Source: Methanomassiliicoccales archaeon
Lineage (GTDB): Archaea; Thermoplasmatota; Thermoplasmata; RBG-16-68-12; SOIM01
Assembly (NCBI GenBank): GCA_004377185.1
Contig: SOIM01000020.1
Location: forward strand, 94,931 to 158,930
Reading direction: 5' to 3'
Length of the DNA stretch: 64,000 bases
The translations under genes and the position numbers were made by a program. Below the pieces are notes generated by a model. It was given only the letters and a program-made list of their open reading frames with translations. It had not been told where the DNA came from and searched no databases. Positions 15,732 to 24,426 of this stretch are shown in pieces; the first letter of the stretch is position 1, and each line of letters starts with the position of its first letter.

Positions 15732-15809
15732 TTCCCCACATCCTTCTCTACAATGGACTAACGGTCATTTTCTATATCAACCCTTCTTGACTTGAAAAGG
15801 ATTTGATGG

Positions 15810-16652
15810 CTACCCAAAGATGTTTGCGATCTCCTCCGCGACGGATATCTTGCTCGCATCGCTCTCCACAGTATCAGTGGCCACGACCTCATTGCAATCG
15901 TACAGTTTGTCGAACACGTTACCTGCGAAAAGACCATGAGTGCAGGCAGCTCTGATCTCCACAGCGCCTTGCTCCTTGAGCTGTTTGGCTGCCAGAGCCA
16001 CAGTACCACCAGTTGAGATTATGTCATCAACGATCGCAACTCTTTTTCCTTCCACGGACAGGGTCTTTGGCTGCATCTCTACCGTCTCTGCGTTCAACCT
16101 CGTTTTCTCGAGATAGTCGAAGTCACAACCCAGGATTTCCGAAGCCTCTCTTGCCCTTTCCATCCCTCCCTTGTCCGGCGAGAGAATCACATCCACCTTC
16201 CCCCTGAAATACCTCGCAAACGCGGGAGCGGCACTGAGACTAGCGACAGGCTTGTCGAAGTAATCCAACACCTGCTTGTTGTGGATGTCAATGGTGATCA
16301 CCTCGTCGCTGAAAAGCTCCATTCTCTCAGCTATGGCCCTTGCGCTAATCGCCTCGCCCGGATTGAACGCCTTGTCCTGCCTTGCATAGCCGAAGTAGGG
16401 TGTGATCGTTACCAAACTGTCTATCTCATATTCGTTTATCGCATCCTGCCAAAGGAAGAGCTCCACGATGTTCTCGTCAGGATGGGTCGTCTGAACCAGA
16501 ATAACCTTCTCCCCGGTCAGATCCTCCAATATTCGAACGTACGCTTCTCCGTCAGGGAACCTTTGGAACTCGGTCTTCGTCAACTCCAGACCCAAGACCT
16601 TGGCAAGCTCACCCGCCAGCCTCCGCGAGGCAGACCCTCTTATGATCTTCAT
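15810..16652 (-). CDS. prs: Ribose-phosphate pyrophosphokinase (PRPP synthetase)
   Basis: This 280-residue enzyme makes PRPP from ribose 5-phosphate and ATP, the substrate of the two PurF proteins encoded at 583-3409. Motifs include FPDGEAYVRI, the ATP-binding region YFGYARQDKAFNPGEAIS, HNKQVLDYF, and the PRPP-binding loop VAIVDDIISTGGTVALA. Length fits the archaeal form. The ATG at 16652 (MKIIRGSASRRLA) is chosen over 16673 because it begins the first strand of the fold and the seven-residue extension is unusual. Confidence 0.95.
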   Translation of the reverse strand: MKIIRGSASRRLAGELAKVLGLELTKTEFQRFPDGEAYVRILEDLTGEKVILVQTTHPDENIVELFLWQDAINEYEIDSLVTITPYFGYARQDKAFNPGEAISARAIAERMELFSDEVITIDIHNKQVLDYFDKPVASLSAAPAFARYFRGKVDVILSPDKGGMERAREASEILGCDFDYLEKTRLNAETVEMQPKTLSVEGKRVAIVDDIISTGGTVALAAKQLKEQGAVEIRAACTHGLFAGNVFDKLYDCNEVVATDTVESDASKISVAEEIANIFG

Positions 16653-16728
16653 GTTATCGGTTCGGACATGCAATGAAATTAGTTAAGTTTTGCTTCACCG
16701 TGACAACGCCAAGAACTGCTCGGAAGGG

Positions 16729-16739
16729 TTTTTATATAT
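16729..16739 (+). promoter_or_regulatory. TATA box of archaeosortase gene
   Basis: TTTTTATATAT is a strong TATA box. Initiation about 25 bases downstream falls near 16757-16764, which rules out the ORF-track start at 16690 and supports the ATG at 16768. Confidence 0.6.
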
Positions 16740-16767
16740 GCGCCCTCGTATTCTAATGGAGAGGCTA

Positions 16768-17964
16768 ATGGCCAGACTGGACAAGCTAATAGGTTTTATG
16801 AGGAGACGTAAGTATCTCTGGCTTCTCGTTTCGTTTCTGCTGTTCTTCGCCGGGTTGGATCTGCTTTTGGTCCCTCCCAAGAATGCAGGTCTGGAATACG
16901 TTGTCCTTGGTCTTTTCTTCCTCATTATCGGTCTGCTCTTCGCATTGCTTATTCTGGTCCCAAAAGAAAAGCTGAGAATCGAGACAAAGGAGGGAAGTCT
17001 CGCGACAGCTCTGCTCAACTTCCTTACCGTCAGAGGCAGGTTGAAGCCTTACTTTCCGGTCTTTGGGATTGTGCTGCTTGTCGTAGACATTTTATACAAT
17101 GTGTACCTTTCCGCGACACCAGAACTGCTCACCCATGATACGGTGGTCATTCTCTTTGCCGTGGCGTTGATTGCGTACAACTTCGTTCCAGGCAGATTCG
17201 GCAGGGAGAAAGACTTCGTTTTCCTGTTCTTTGCTGCTCTCGTCATGATCCTCGTGGTTCCTCTAATGCTTGCGAGAGCCCTTGTCGGTAACTTCGACGA
17301 AGGTGTTGGCATATACTCTCAGTATCTTCTTGTCCCTGAAGTCACTGGCTTTCTCAACTTGGTCGGGGTCAATGCTTGGGTTCTGCCTGCTGAGGATCCT
17401 CTAACCATTCACTTCATCACTCAAAGCGGAACCGAGGTCTGGGTCTACATCAGTACGGCATGCTCGGGCATCTATTCCTTCGGTATCTTTACTTCCGCTT
17501 TTTTGGCATTCATCCTGACGGAGTACAACAGAATCGACAAGAAAGTCGGACTTCTAATGGGCCTAGGGATACTGACCGCATACGTAGCGAACATCCTGAG
17601 GATGGTGATCATAGTACTGGTGGGATTCTACACCTCTACGCCTGGGAATGAACTGGGATTCATGATGGAAGCTCACTCCAACGCCGGATGGATAATCTTC
17701 CTTGCATGGATTGCCCTTTTCTGGTTCCTCATGTACAGGTTCCTCATGAGAAGCAAGGAGCCCGTGGGAGAAGTGCCCGTTGAGAAGCCCGGGGTCAAGT
17801 GCGGCATCTGCGGAGACATCTTGAAAGTGGACATCCCGGGCATCAGATGTGAATGCGGACAATTCCTACACACCGAGTGTGCAATAGAGGCTGGCAAATG
17901 TCCCAGATGTAGCGCGGCCTTTATCACCCAACAGAATGTGGCTCCTGAAAAAGTAGGATTCTGA
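16768..17964 (+). CDS. Archaeosortase with C-terminal zinc-finger tail
   Basis: This 398-residue multi-helix membrane protein contains the exosortase/archaeosortase catalytic triad: Cys232 in STACSGIYSFGIF, Arg278 in ANILRMVIIV, and His303 in EAHSNAGWIIF. Archaeosortases cleave C-terminal sorting signals of surface proteins and transfer them to a membrane anchor. After the last helix (about residue 330) a cytosolic tail of about 60 residues carries CGICGDIL, CECGQFLHTEC and CPRCSAAF, a Cys/His arrangement like a RING or double zinc finger. The start at 16768 agrees with a TATA box at 16729 and GGAGAGG just before it. Confidence 0.85.
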   Translation: MARLDKLIGFMRRRKYLWLLVSFLLFFAGLDLLLVPPKNAGLEYVVLGLFFLIIGLLFALLILVPKEKLRIETKEGSLATALLNFLTVRGRLKPYFPVFGIVLLVVDILYNVYLSATPELLTHDTVVILFAVALIAYNFVPGRFGREKDFVFLFFAALVMILVVPLMLARALVGNFDEGVGIYSQYLLVPEVTGFLNLVGVNAWVLPAEDPLTIHFITQSGTEVWVYISTACSGIYSFGIFTSAFLAFILTEYNRIDKKVGLLMGLGILTAYVANILRMVIIVLVGFYTSTPGNELGFMMEAHSNAGWIIFLAWIALFWFLMYRFLMRSKEPVGEVPVEKPGVKCGICGDILKVDIPGIRCECGQFLHTECAIEAGKCPRCSAAFITQQNVAPEKVGF

Positions 17965-18170
17965 GGGTTTGTCAGACTAGGTCAACTCCCCAAAACAAGT
18001 TGCCGGCCTAGCCCTCCTTATGAGACACCAGATAACGTTAAATATTCAGTAAGCGATAGCTTTTTCGACTCAATAGTTGTTGGGTTTGGAGAGAGGGGCA
18101 CATTGCCGACGCAATTGTCTGTGGAAACCTCTTGTTTCCATACCAACCGTAAATTGCGAGTGTAGGTCAG

Positions 18171-18713
18171 ATGAAAGGAAGAGAATGGTTCAGCCTTCAA
18201 TATTTTCGGGTTCAACAGATTCAGGTTTTGGTTTCCTCCTTCCTTGCAATAACTTCCTTTGCCGTTGTGATAGCACTGTACATGAAGTGGGAGGATCCCA
18301 ACCGCCTGCTGATCTTGGTTCTTGTGGTCGTCGTAGCAGTCTACTCGTTTGCGTGGATTTGGGATATGTTCTTCAAGGTCTGGATAGCCAGACAAGTCAT
18401 TAATGTAAGAAGGAACCCCTTCAGCATTTGGAGGATGACCCCGAGGGAACAGATGCAGTACAAAGAGACAATCATACCCATCATGAAATCCCAACGCGCA
18501 ACGGTGCTCATGCTCAACAAGTTCGCAAAGGAAATGGACCTCAACCCGGTCGCTTCTGTGAACCCTGACGAGCTGGGACTCTCCGAGGAACAGATACAGA
18601 AATGGGAAAGGATAGCGAAGGACGGGAAGTTCGCCAGAGAGGACTACCCATCTGAGCTCAGGGACGCAGTCTGGGACGAAGAGGTCACTTTCCACAAGAA
18701 CGGAAAACGGTGA
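18171..18713 (+). CDS. Two-helix membrane protein with soluble tail
   Basis: This 180-residue protein has two membrane helices (about residues 17-37 and 44-65), then a charged, helical cytoplasmic domain with a Pro/Glu-rich segment (VNPDELGLSEEQIQKWERIAKDGKFAREDYPSELRD region). No family was recognised. The antisense ORF 18018-18740 has an unlikely composition and is treated as its shadow. Confidence 0.65.
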   Translation: MKGREWFSLQYFRVQQIQVLVSSFLAITSFAVVIALYMKWEDPNRLLILVLVVVVAVYSFAWIWDMFFKVWIARQVINVRRNPFSIWRMTPREQMQYKETIIPIMKSQRATVLMLNKFAKEMDLNPVASVNPDELGLSEEQIQKWERIAKDGKFAREDYPSELRDAVWDEEVTFHKNGKR

Positions 18714-18935
18714 TGGTGAATCCGGACTAAGCAATTCCAAATAAATTCTTCCTGTTTTTCCCGTTGAAATCGAAAGTGGGAACAGTAGGTTAGATAGGAT
18801 TTCCCGGTTATTAACAGCTCTTTCAGGTCAAGAATAGCAAAGAGTTTGTGAGATTAAAGAAATTATCCGAAGAAAATGCCAAACTGGTAGCTAGATTGTA
18901 GACTGCTGATAGAGGATAATAACAATAATAGTAAT
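18714..18935. other. AT-rich intergenic region with possible transposase remnant
   Basis: About 220 AT-rich bases mark a drop in GC relative to the left flank. A frame ending at about 18900 reads KEFVRLKKLSEENAKLVARL, which resembles the leucine-zipper end of IS3-type OrfA proteins. It has no start and no OrfB, so it can only be called a possible fragment. TAATAACAATAATAGTAATC follows. Confidence 0.3.
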
Positions 18936-20444
18936 CTATCGTATTCTAAATTTATGTTCGATAATGTATATCCACATTTTCCACTCAAATGCATATTGAA
19001 AGAAATGATTCTTCCATCGGTAGTTGGCGGAAAATCTGAAAAACGGAAGAGACAAGCGATACAGAACCATTGTCAAGAATGTCCCAATCTTTTTATGTTT
19101 GTATCTCTCTGAGTAGAATTCTAACCTGTGCACAAAGTATCTAAACCGAGCTATAGTCGATATTATATCTAACTCATTTTTTTCTCTTGTCGTTAACCAT
19201 GGAGTATTGGCCACATCGCTATATTTCCATTGACCCCACTCTTCAAGAGATTCTTTGGGTTTGTATCCTTTTTGTATTGCGATTTCAAATATTGGTGTGC
19301 CAGGATATGGCGTGTACACAAAACATCCATTAATTTCTATCTTTTCACTTGTTTTCATTAACTTATCATAAAATCTAAGAGTCTTGAACATATCCTCTTT
19401 CGTTTCTCCAGGTATCCCAATTATGAAACTCATCACTGGCATGATATCACATTTAACACATTTTCGTACTGCATCCTCCACTTGTTCTACAGTGATATCT
19501 TTATTGATCTTCCTCAGCATTTCTGGCGAACCTGACTCCACGCCAATTGATAGGATTTCGCAACCACTATCTTTCAACAGCTTTATTTCTGAATCTGTAC
19601 GCCTACTTATGAAATCGGCTCTGCAAAATGCACTCCATTCAATCCCTAGATCTCTGCGACATATACCTTCGAAAATCTCTTTCGCTCTTGATCTATTTGC
19701 AAATAACTCATCCTCTACAAAATAGATCTTCTTCACTTTGTATCTTCTGACAATACTTTCTAGTTCATCCAGCACTTTCTTGCTATTCTTTCCTCTCCAT
19801 TTCCGCTTATGGAAATATAGATTATAGCAGAATTTGCATCTATGTGGACATCCCCTGCTAGATTCATAACTAAATCCATCTGTCAAATCCGCATATTTTT
19901 CCAGTTCTAGCAAATCATATGCAGGCAATTCTAGCTTATCTAACTCCATGAATCCCCTATCAGGATTGTCTACAACCTTTCCATCTTGGATGTAAGTAAT
20001 GCCCTTGACATTTTCAATACTTTCGTTTCTTTCAATTTTTTGAACTAGTTCAAGTAAGGTTTCTTCCCCCTCACCGCGAACGACTACATCTATATATCTA
20101 CTCTTGATTGCTTGGGCAGGGAAGAAAGAAGGATGTACACCACCCCAGATTATAGGTATCTCACTCTTTTCTTCTTTTATATATCTTGCAATCTTCACGG
20201 CGTGTTCCAGTTGTACACCTGACATCGAACTTATTCCGACGCATAGTACGCTACCTAGGTCCATATTTTCGTAATCTTCAATTCTTGTATCCAATATTCT
20301 TACATTATACCCATTTTTCCGTAGGTAGCTTCCCAAAACGATTACAGACATAGGAAATCTCGGCAACGATGTTTTCGGTCCAGGGTATATGAGTAATATA
20401 CTCTTTCTCCTTCTAGATGATGAGTTACCATTTTTTCTCTGCAT
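18936..20444 (-). CDS. B12-binding radical SAM protein
   Basis: This 502-residue protein has the BchE/HpnJ-like layout. An N-terminal cobalamin-binding-type Rossmann domain reads YPGPKTSLPRFPMSVIVLGSYL, then CVGISSMSGVQLEHAVKIARYI and IIWGGVHPSFFP. The radical SAM domain has the cluster motif SSRGCPHRCKFCYN at about residue 200, and a helical C-terminal region follows. Such enzymes methylate or cyclise unactivated carbons, often in lipids, antibiotics or tetrapyrroles; the substrate is not predictable. Codon use is distinctly AT-rich compared with all neighbours, and the gene lies beside transposase remnants, which suggests recent transfer. The ATG at 20444 follows GGAG. Confidence 0.88.
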   Translation of the reverse strand: MQRKNGNSSSRRRKSILLIYPGPKTSLPRFPMSVIVLGSYLRKNGYNVRILDTRIEDYENMDLGSVLCVGISSMSGVQLEHAVKIARYIKEEKSEIPIIWGGVHPSFFPAQAIKSRYIDVVVRGEGEETLLELVQKIERNESIENVKGITYIQDGKVVDNPDRGFMELDKLELPAYDLLELEKYADLTDGFSYESSRGCPHRCKFCYNLYFHKRKWRGKNSKKVLDELESIVRRYKVKKIYFVEDELFANRSRAKEIFEGICRRDLGIEWSAFCRADFISRRTDSEIKLLKDSGCEILSIGVESGSPEMLRKINKDITVEQVEDAVRKCVKCDIMPVMSFIIGIPGETKEDMFKTLRFYDKLMKTSEKIEINGCFVYTPYPGTPIFEIAIQKGYKPKESLEEWGQWKYSDVANTPWLTTREKNELDIISTIARFRYFVHRLEFYSERYKHKKIGTFLTMVLYRLSLPFFRFSANYRWKNHFFQYAFEWKMWIYIIEHKFRIR

Positions 20445-20648
20445 ACAACTCCACACTACAGCGAGCAAGTTTCATAATTATTTGCAGCATCTGGCAGACT
20501 TCTCTCCAACAACTTCCTACCCATACTTCTCCACATCACATTTTGCTGCATAACTTCTTGAGCATACGTCTAATCCATTTGTTTTTTTCCTCCTTGTAGA
20601 GGAACGTTTCCATATAAACAGTTGCACCTACTTATTGTTATAGGTGTA

Positions 20649-20885
20649 ATGAGCGGGAAGACAAGGGAAGGACAGACTATCGTTGCCGGAGTCGTTCCTA
20701 TCGAGGTGAAAGATTTTCTCTTAGAACAGGTTGAAGCTGGTTGGTTCGAAACACTTTCGAAAGCTATCAAGCACTACCTCACACAGGCAATCCGGACCTC
20801 AGACTCTGAGTTTTCCAGTGAGATTGAGCCAGAAGGTGACAAACGGAAGAAATCTCGATTGAGGTCTTTGTGGAGAAGAGACTAG
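20649..20885 (+). CDS. Ribbon-helix-helix-like small protein
   Basis: This 78-residue protein has a TIVAGVVPIEVKDFLLEQVEAG strand-helix and a WFETLSKAIKHYLTQAI helix in the spacing of a ribbon-helix-helix fold. An acidic/basic tail ends in RKKSRLRSLWRRD. Such proteins act as antitoxins, copy-control or promoter repressors. A GGTG lies just before the ATG at 20649. It is followed 44 bases later by an orphan recombinase-like HTH protein on the same strand, so the pair may be what is left of a mobile element's regulatory module. Confidence 0.6.
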   Translation: MSGKTREGQTIVAGVVPIEVKDFLLEQVEAGWFETLSKAIKHYLTQAIRTSDSEFSSEIEPEGDKRKKSRLRSLWRRD

Positions 20886-20929
20886 CGTGAAACCTGACTG
20901 AGCGCAGTCTAACAAGGAGACCTGGGGAG

Positions 20930-21223
20930 ATGGAAGACCCCGACCTCGCTCCTGAGGAGACTACTCACTCAAGCCGAGTGAAAGCTGGAATAACGAGAGC
21001 GAAAGCACGGGGCCGAAGGTGGGGACGACCCACTGTCACAGAGAAGAAAATGGATCCCGATTTAGCTGTCAAGGTTTTTGAAATGAGAGCCCAAGGGCTT
21101 CCTTGGTCGGAGGTAGCGATTCGCTTAGACGTGAGCGAAAGCACGGCACGAAGACTTCTGAGTACGTTCGAGGGAGATTGTGAAGGCCGGGATACGTACA
21201 GTGTCAAAAAGACTTGTTTCTGA
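20930..21223 (+). CDS. Orphan serine-recombinase C-terminal HTH protein
   Basis: This 97-residue protein matches only the last part of resolvase/invertase-type serine recombinases: RVKAGITRAKARGRRWGRPTV (linker arm) followed by LPWSEVAIRLDVSESTARRLL, the DNA-binding helix-turn-helix. The catalytic N-terminal domain with its active serine is absent. GGGGAG precedes the ATG, so it may still be translated. It is either a decayed recombinase or a domesticated DNA-binding protein. Confidence 0.65.
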   Translation: MEDPDLAPEETTHSSRVKAGITRAKARGRRWGRPTVTEKKMDPDLAVKVFEMRAQGLPWSEVAIRLDVSESTARRLLSTFEGDCEGRDTYSVKKTCF

Positions 21224-21457
21224 CACATTTCAAAAAGACTATTCCGATGAGGAGATAGATTGGAGGATTCCTAACAAGTCTGCCAACGCCGATGACTTGG
21301 AAAGACCCGAAATCACTGAAGCCATAACAGAGGCGAGGGACGAATTCATCAGGGTTGCCATCTAGTTGGTTCTTGAGAACGAGCAACTCACAAGGCAAGT
21401 TCTGGAGAGAATCAAAGTACAGCAGAATGTCCAAAAACACTCATGAAATCATAAGAA
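21224..21457. other. Short region with no clear gene
   Basis: This stretch contains a weak overlapping ORF (21180-21365, 61 aa, acidic, no recognisable family) and two copies of TCAAAAAGACT within 30 bases. It appears to be junction DNA between the recombinase fragment and the IS remnant. Confidence 0.3.
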
Positions 21458-22335
21458 TCATTGATTATCCCATTTCTGTGTGGGAAGGAATATCAATCTT
21501 ATCCTCTCTCCTATCTTCTGGAGGAGCTCGAGGACCTTCTGGGTCTTGTGGATCACATAGTTATCGAGAACAATGAGCATCTTCTTACCAGGATAGGCTC
21601 TCAGAAGCTGCCACAGAAATCCTATGAAATCAACACCTCTCTTCCTCCTGCAGTGGCGGTGATGAACCTCCTCCGTCTCATAGTTCACCACTCCAAAGAG
21701 GTTTATCTTTCTATCCTGACCTGCTGCTAATATCCTTTCCTGACAGGATTGCCATTTCCTTTCGATATTTGGATTCAAATGTAGCTCCGTCTCATCCTCG
21801 AAGAGAAGAACCGAGTCCTTGGGCACATTCTTCACGAGCTCCTCTATCCTTGCCTTCTTCTCATCATAATAGGGGTCGGGACTTACCAGGTGGAGCTTGG
21901 GCCGGGTGAATCGAATATCATGCTCTCTCAGCAGCTGTCTTACCCTCTCCTCGGATATTCGGATGCCTGTATCTTGTTAAGATGGTTCTTCAGCAATCCA
22001 AGTGTCCAATTGTTCCATAGACATCCCACTATCCTTGGACTCTTGGGAATGAGTTCAAGCATCGTTTCCACACAAAGGGAATTCACCAATGGAGGCCTAC
22101 CGGGACGGGGCTCATCCCTGAGCCCCTCTAGGTCTTTCTCATTGTACCTGTGAACCCACTCCCTGACCGTTTCGGAGTGGATGTCCAACAGGTCTGCTAT
22201 CTCCTGCACACTTCTCCCAAGATGGGAGAGCCAAACAATCTGGGCCCTCTTGAGAAGTCTTGCATCCTTTGCGCTCCTCATGAAGACCCTCAGGTCTTCC
22301 GTCTCTTCCTCACTCATCCGTTTTACAAATATCAT
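21458..22335 (-). pseudogene. Broken IS630-family transposase
   Basis: The N-terminal part (22335-21940) carries the helix-turn-helix region VQEIADLLDIHSETVREWVHRYNEKDLEGLRDEPRPGRP. Near 21965 the reading frame shifts by one base; translation in the shifted frame continues GIRISEERVRQLLREHDIRFTRPKLHL and joins the DDE part (21835-21458), with LLFEDETELHLNPN and KKMLIVLDNYVIHK. The protein ends prematurely after IRLIFLPTQKWDNQ, where intact IS630 enzymes continue LPPYSPxLNPIE, so the last catalytic carboxylate region is missing. It is therefore both frameshifted and truncated. No terminal inverted repeats were established. Confidence 0.85.
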
Positions 22336-22417
22336 TCTATCCCACCCTGCTCTGACAAGAGCAGAAGGGATATGACATTCCTGGTTGGAAAAACAGGAAG
22401 GACTTTCTTGGAACTAC

Positions 22418-23491
22418 TTAGATCATCACTGACGAATTTTCTCCGATAATCAATCTATGACCAGCTGGCTTCTCATCTTCAGAAGACAGGATTTTGGAGT
22501 GTTTTCCGATGAGGCTGTGCACGATCCTCTTTCCGCAGTCTATTATACAATCGCCGACAACAATGGTATCCTCGATTTCTCCGCCCACGATTTTGGTGCT
22601 GTCCCCAATTGATGTGTACGGACCCACGTATGTGTCCGGACCAATCTCACAGTTCTTGCCAATTACGACCGGACCCTTGATGACAGAGCCCGACAGTATC
22701 CTGCTCCCCTTCTCGATTCTTACATTCCCGCTGGTCCTTGCACCTTCCTCAATATCACCATCGATTGATGTCTCAAGATCCTGAAGTATTAGCTGGTTCG
22801 CCTCCAGTATGTCCTCCGGTCTGCCGGTGTCTTTCCACCAGCCCGAGACGACATGTGCTCTCACCAGGTTCCCTGCCTTCCTGATGTTGTCAATGGCTTC
22901 TGTAATCTCCAGTTCGTTCCTCCAGGAAGGTTTCAGTTCATCTATGATGGGAAATACCGATTCACGAAAGAAATAGATTCCAACAAGTGCCAAGTCGCTT
23001 TTCGGCTCTTTTGGCTTCTCCACCAGACTAATGATGTTTCCGTCCTCGTCCAGCTCTGCCACACCAAATCTCTGGGGCTTTGGAACCCTGCAAAGTGCGA
23101 CCTGCGCTTCAGCATCTCCTTTTGAGAACTCCTCGGCCATCTCCCTTATTCCACCTTTGAGCAGATTGTCCCCAAGATAGACCACGAAGGGGTCGCTGCC
23201 CATGAACTCCCTTGCACACCCTACGGCATGAGCTATGCCCTTTGGAGCGCCTTGGACGATGTATGTGATACTGACACCAAAAGAGGATCCATCACCCAGC
23301 AATTCTCTGACCTTTTCAGGCATGTTCTCTCCCAGAATCACGCCAATCTCAGTTATGCCGGCATCCCGTACATCCTCGAGACAGTAGAGAATGTTAGGTT
23401 TGTTGGCAATGGGAATCAGCTGTTTAGGACCTGTGTGCGTTAATGGCCTTAAGCCGGTCCCAGCTCCACCAGCCAGTATCAGACCTTTCAT
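22418..23491 (-). CDS. rmlA: Glucose-1-phosphate thymidylyltransferase, long type
   Basis: This 357-residue sugar nucleotidyltransferase makes dTDP-glucose from glucose 1-phosphate and dTTP, the first step of dTDP-rhamnose-type sugars. The N-terminal catalytic domain (MKGLILAGGAGTGLRPLTHTGPKQLIPIANKP, then FVVYLGDNLL) is followed by a left-handed beta-helix (about 240-357) with hexapeptide repeats, as in the long archaeal/actinobacterial RmlA. In the nucleotide loop the usual Arg of GxGTRLRP is Gly. It shares an ATGA overlap with rmlD upstream. Confidence 0.9.
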   Translation of the reverse strand: MKGLILAGGAGTGLRPLTHTGPKQLIPIANKPNILYCLEDVRDAGITEIGVILGENMPEKVRELLGDGSSFGVSITYIVQGAPKGIAHAVGCAREFMGSDPFVVYLGDNLLKGGIREMAEEFSKGDAEAQVALCRVPKPQRFGVAELDEDGNIISLVEKPKEPKSDLALVGIYFFRESVFPIIDELKPSWRNELEITEAIDNIRKAGNLVRAHVVSGWWKDTGRPEDILEANQLILQDLETSIDGDIEEGARTSGNVRIEKGSRILSGSVIKGPVVIGKNCEIGPDTYVGPYTSIGDSTKIVGGEIEDTIVVGDCIIDCGKRIVHSLIGKHSKILSSEDEKPAGHRLIIGENSSVMI

Positions 23492-24375
23492 CTGCTTTCC
23501 CTCATATGTTTCAGAGAAAGGGGTAAGGGACGCATCTTGATATTTAATTCTTCCTCAATCTTCCGTACGATAAGTGAGGAATCTCTCGGTCTTTTCGCGG
23601 GTAAGCCGACCTTCTCCATCGAGACTGGGGCCAGTTTTCCCACATCTAGGTCAAAAACCTCCGCAACGTGCTTCCCAAATTGGTATCTAGAGACCTTTTG
23701 GCTACCAGAGGCATGATAGACCCCACTCACGTCCTCTTCCACCAACTTCAGAAGGACACTGGCCACTTCGTCGGCACAGGTCGGAGTCACGATTTGATTA
23801 TCGAACAGTTTCACCGCTTTTCCGCTTTCCAGATTGTCAAGCACCCAAGTCACGAAATTCCTTTTAGAGGTGATTCTATTCCAGCCATACAAGACGCAAA
23901 CCCTGGCCACGATTGAGTCATGAGTAGTATTCAACACGTTCTTCTCTCCGCCCAGTTTGGTGCGGCCATAAACGCTGATGGGGTTGGGTTCATCATCTTC
24001 CACGTAGTCACCCTTCTCCCCGTCAAAGACGTAGTCCGTGGATATGTAAACAAGCTTCGTTTCCAGCTCACTGCAAGCCCTGGCCACGTTGAGAGGACCG
24101 ACCTCGTTGAGCGCAACCGCCTCCTCCGGATGTTCCTCACAGTAATCGACTCCAGTGAGACCAGAAGTAAGGATTGCAAAATCGGGATGAGCTTTCTCGA
24201 AGAGGTCTGAGACGCTTCTCTCGGATACAACGTCCAACCTCTCGACTTTCACCCCCTGAATCTGGAACGGATTGCTGTGGTAGGTGCCAATGACCCTCTC
24301 AAAAGTCCCTTTTCCCTGATGGACAAGATGCTGCCCAAGCAGACCACTGGCTCCAATAACAAGAAGGGTTCTCAC
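23488..24375 (-). CDS. rmlD: dTDP-4-dehydrorhamnose reductase
   Basis: This 295-residue extended SDR protein reduces dTDP-4-keto-rhamnose with NAD(P)H, the last step to dTDP-L-rhamnose. It shows VIGASGLLGQHLV for cofactor binding, STDYVFDGEKGDY, and the catalytic YGRTKLGGE (YxxxK). The GTG at 24375 is preferred; a TTG at 24387 is possible. It is transcribed together with rmlA and divergently from rmlC, from a shared AT-rich region of about 50 bases. Confidence 0.9.
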   Translation of the reverse strand: MRTLLVIGASGLLGQHLVHQGKGTFERVIGTYHSNPFQIQGVKVERLDVVSERSVSDLFEKAHPDFAILTSGLTGVDYCEEHPEEAVALNEVGPLNVARACSELETKLVYISTDYVFDGEKGDYVEDDEPNPISVYGRTKLGGEKNVLNTTHDSIVARVCVLYGWNRITSKRNFVTWVLDNLESGKAVKLFDNQIVTPTCADEVASVLLKLVEEDVSGVYHASGSQKVSRYQFGKHVAEVFDLDVGKLAPVSMEKVGLPAKRPRDSSLIVRKIEEELNIKMRPLPLSLKHMRESR

Positions 24376-24388
24376 TTTTTGTATCAAT

Positions 24389-24409
24389 AATTTAATACGA
24401 TAAAAACAT
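24389..24409. promoter_or_regulatory. Divergent promoter rmlD / rmlC
   Basis: AATTTAATAC faces rmlC and, on the other strand, GTTTTTATCG faces rmlD. Both are about 25-35 bases from the start codons, so both messages would have very short leaders. Confidence 0.4.
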
Positions 24410-24426
24410 TTTCAGCAGGGATTTCC

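Noticed and set aside
18018-18740. 240-aa minus-strand ORF
   Set aside because: It lies opposite the 180-aa membrane protein; its sequence is rich in His, Pro and Cys with no fold pattern.
21180-21365. 61-aa ORF after the recombinase fragment
   Set aside because: Overlaps the preceding gene, has no ribosome-binding site and no similarity that could be recognised; left as part of the junction region.
21940-21990. Programmed frameshift in the IS630 transposase
   Set aside because: No slippery A- or T-run is present at the frame change and the 3' end is also truncated, so simple decay is more likely.
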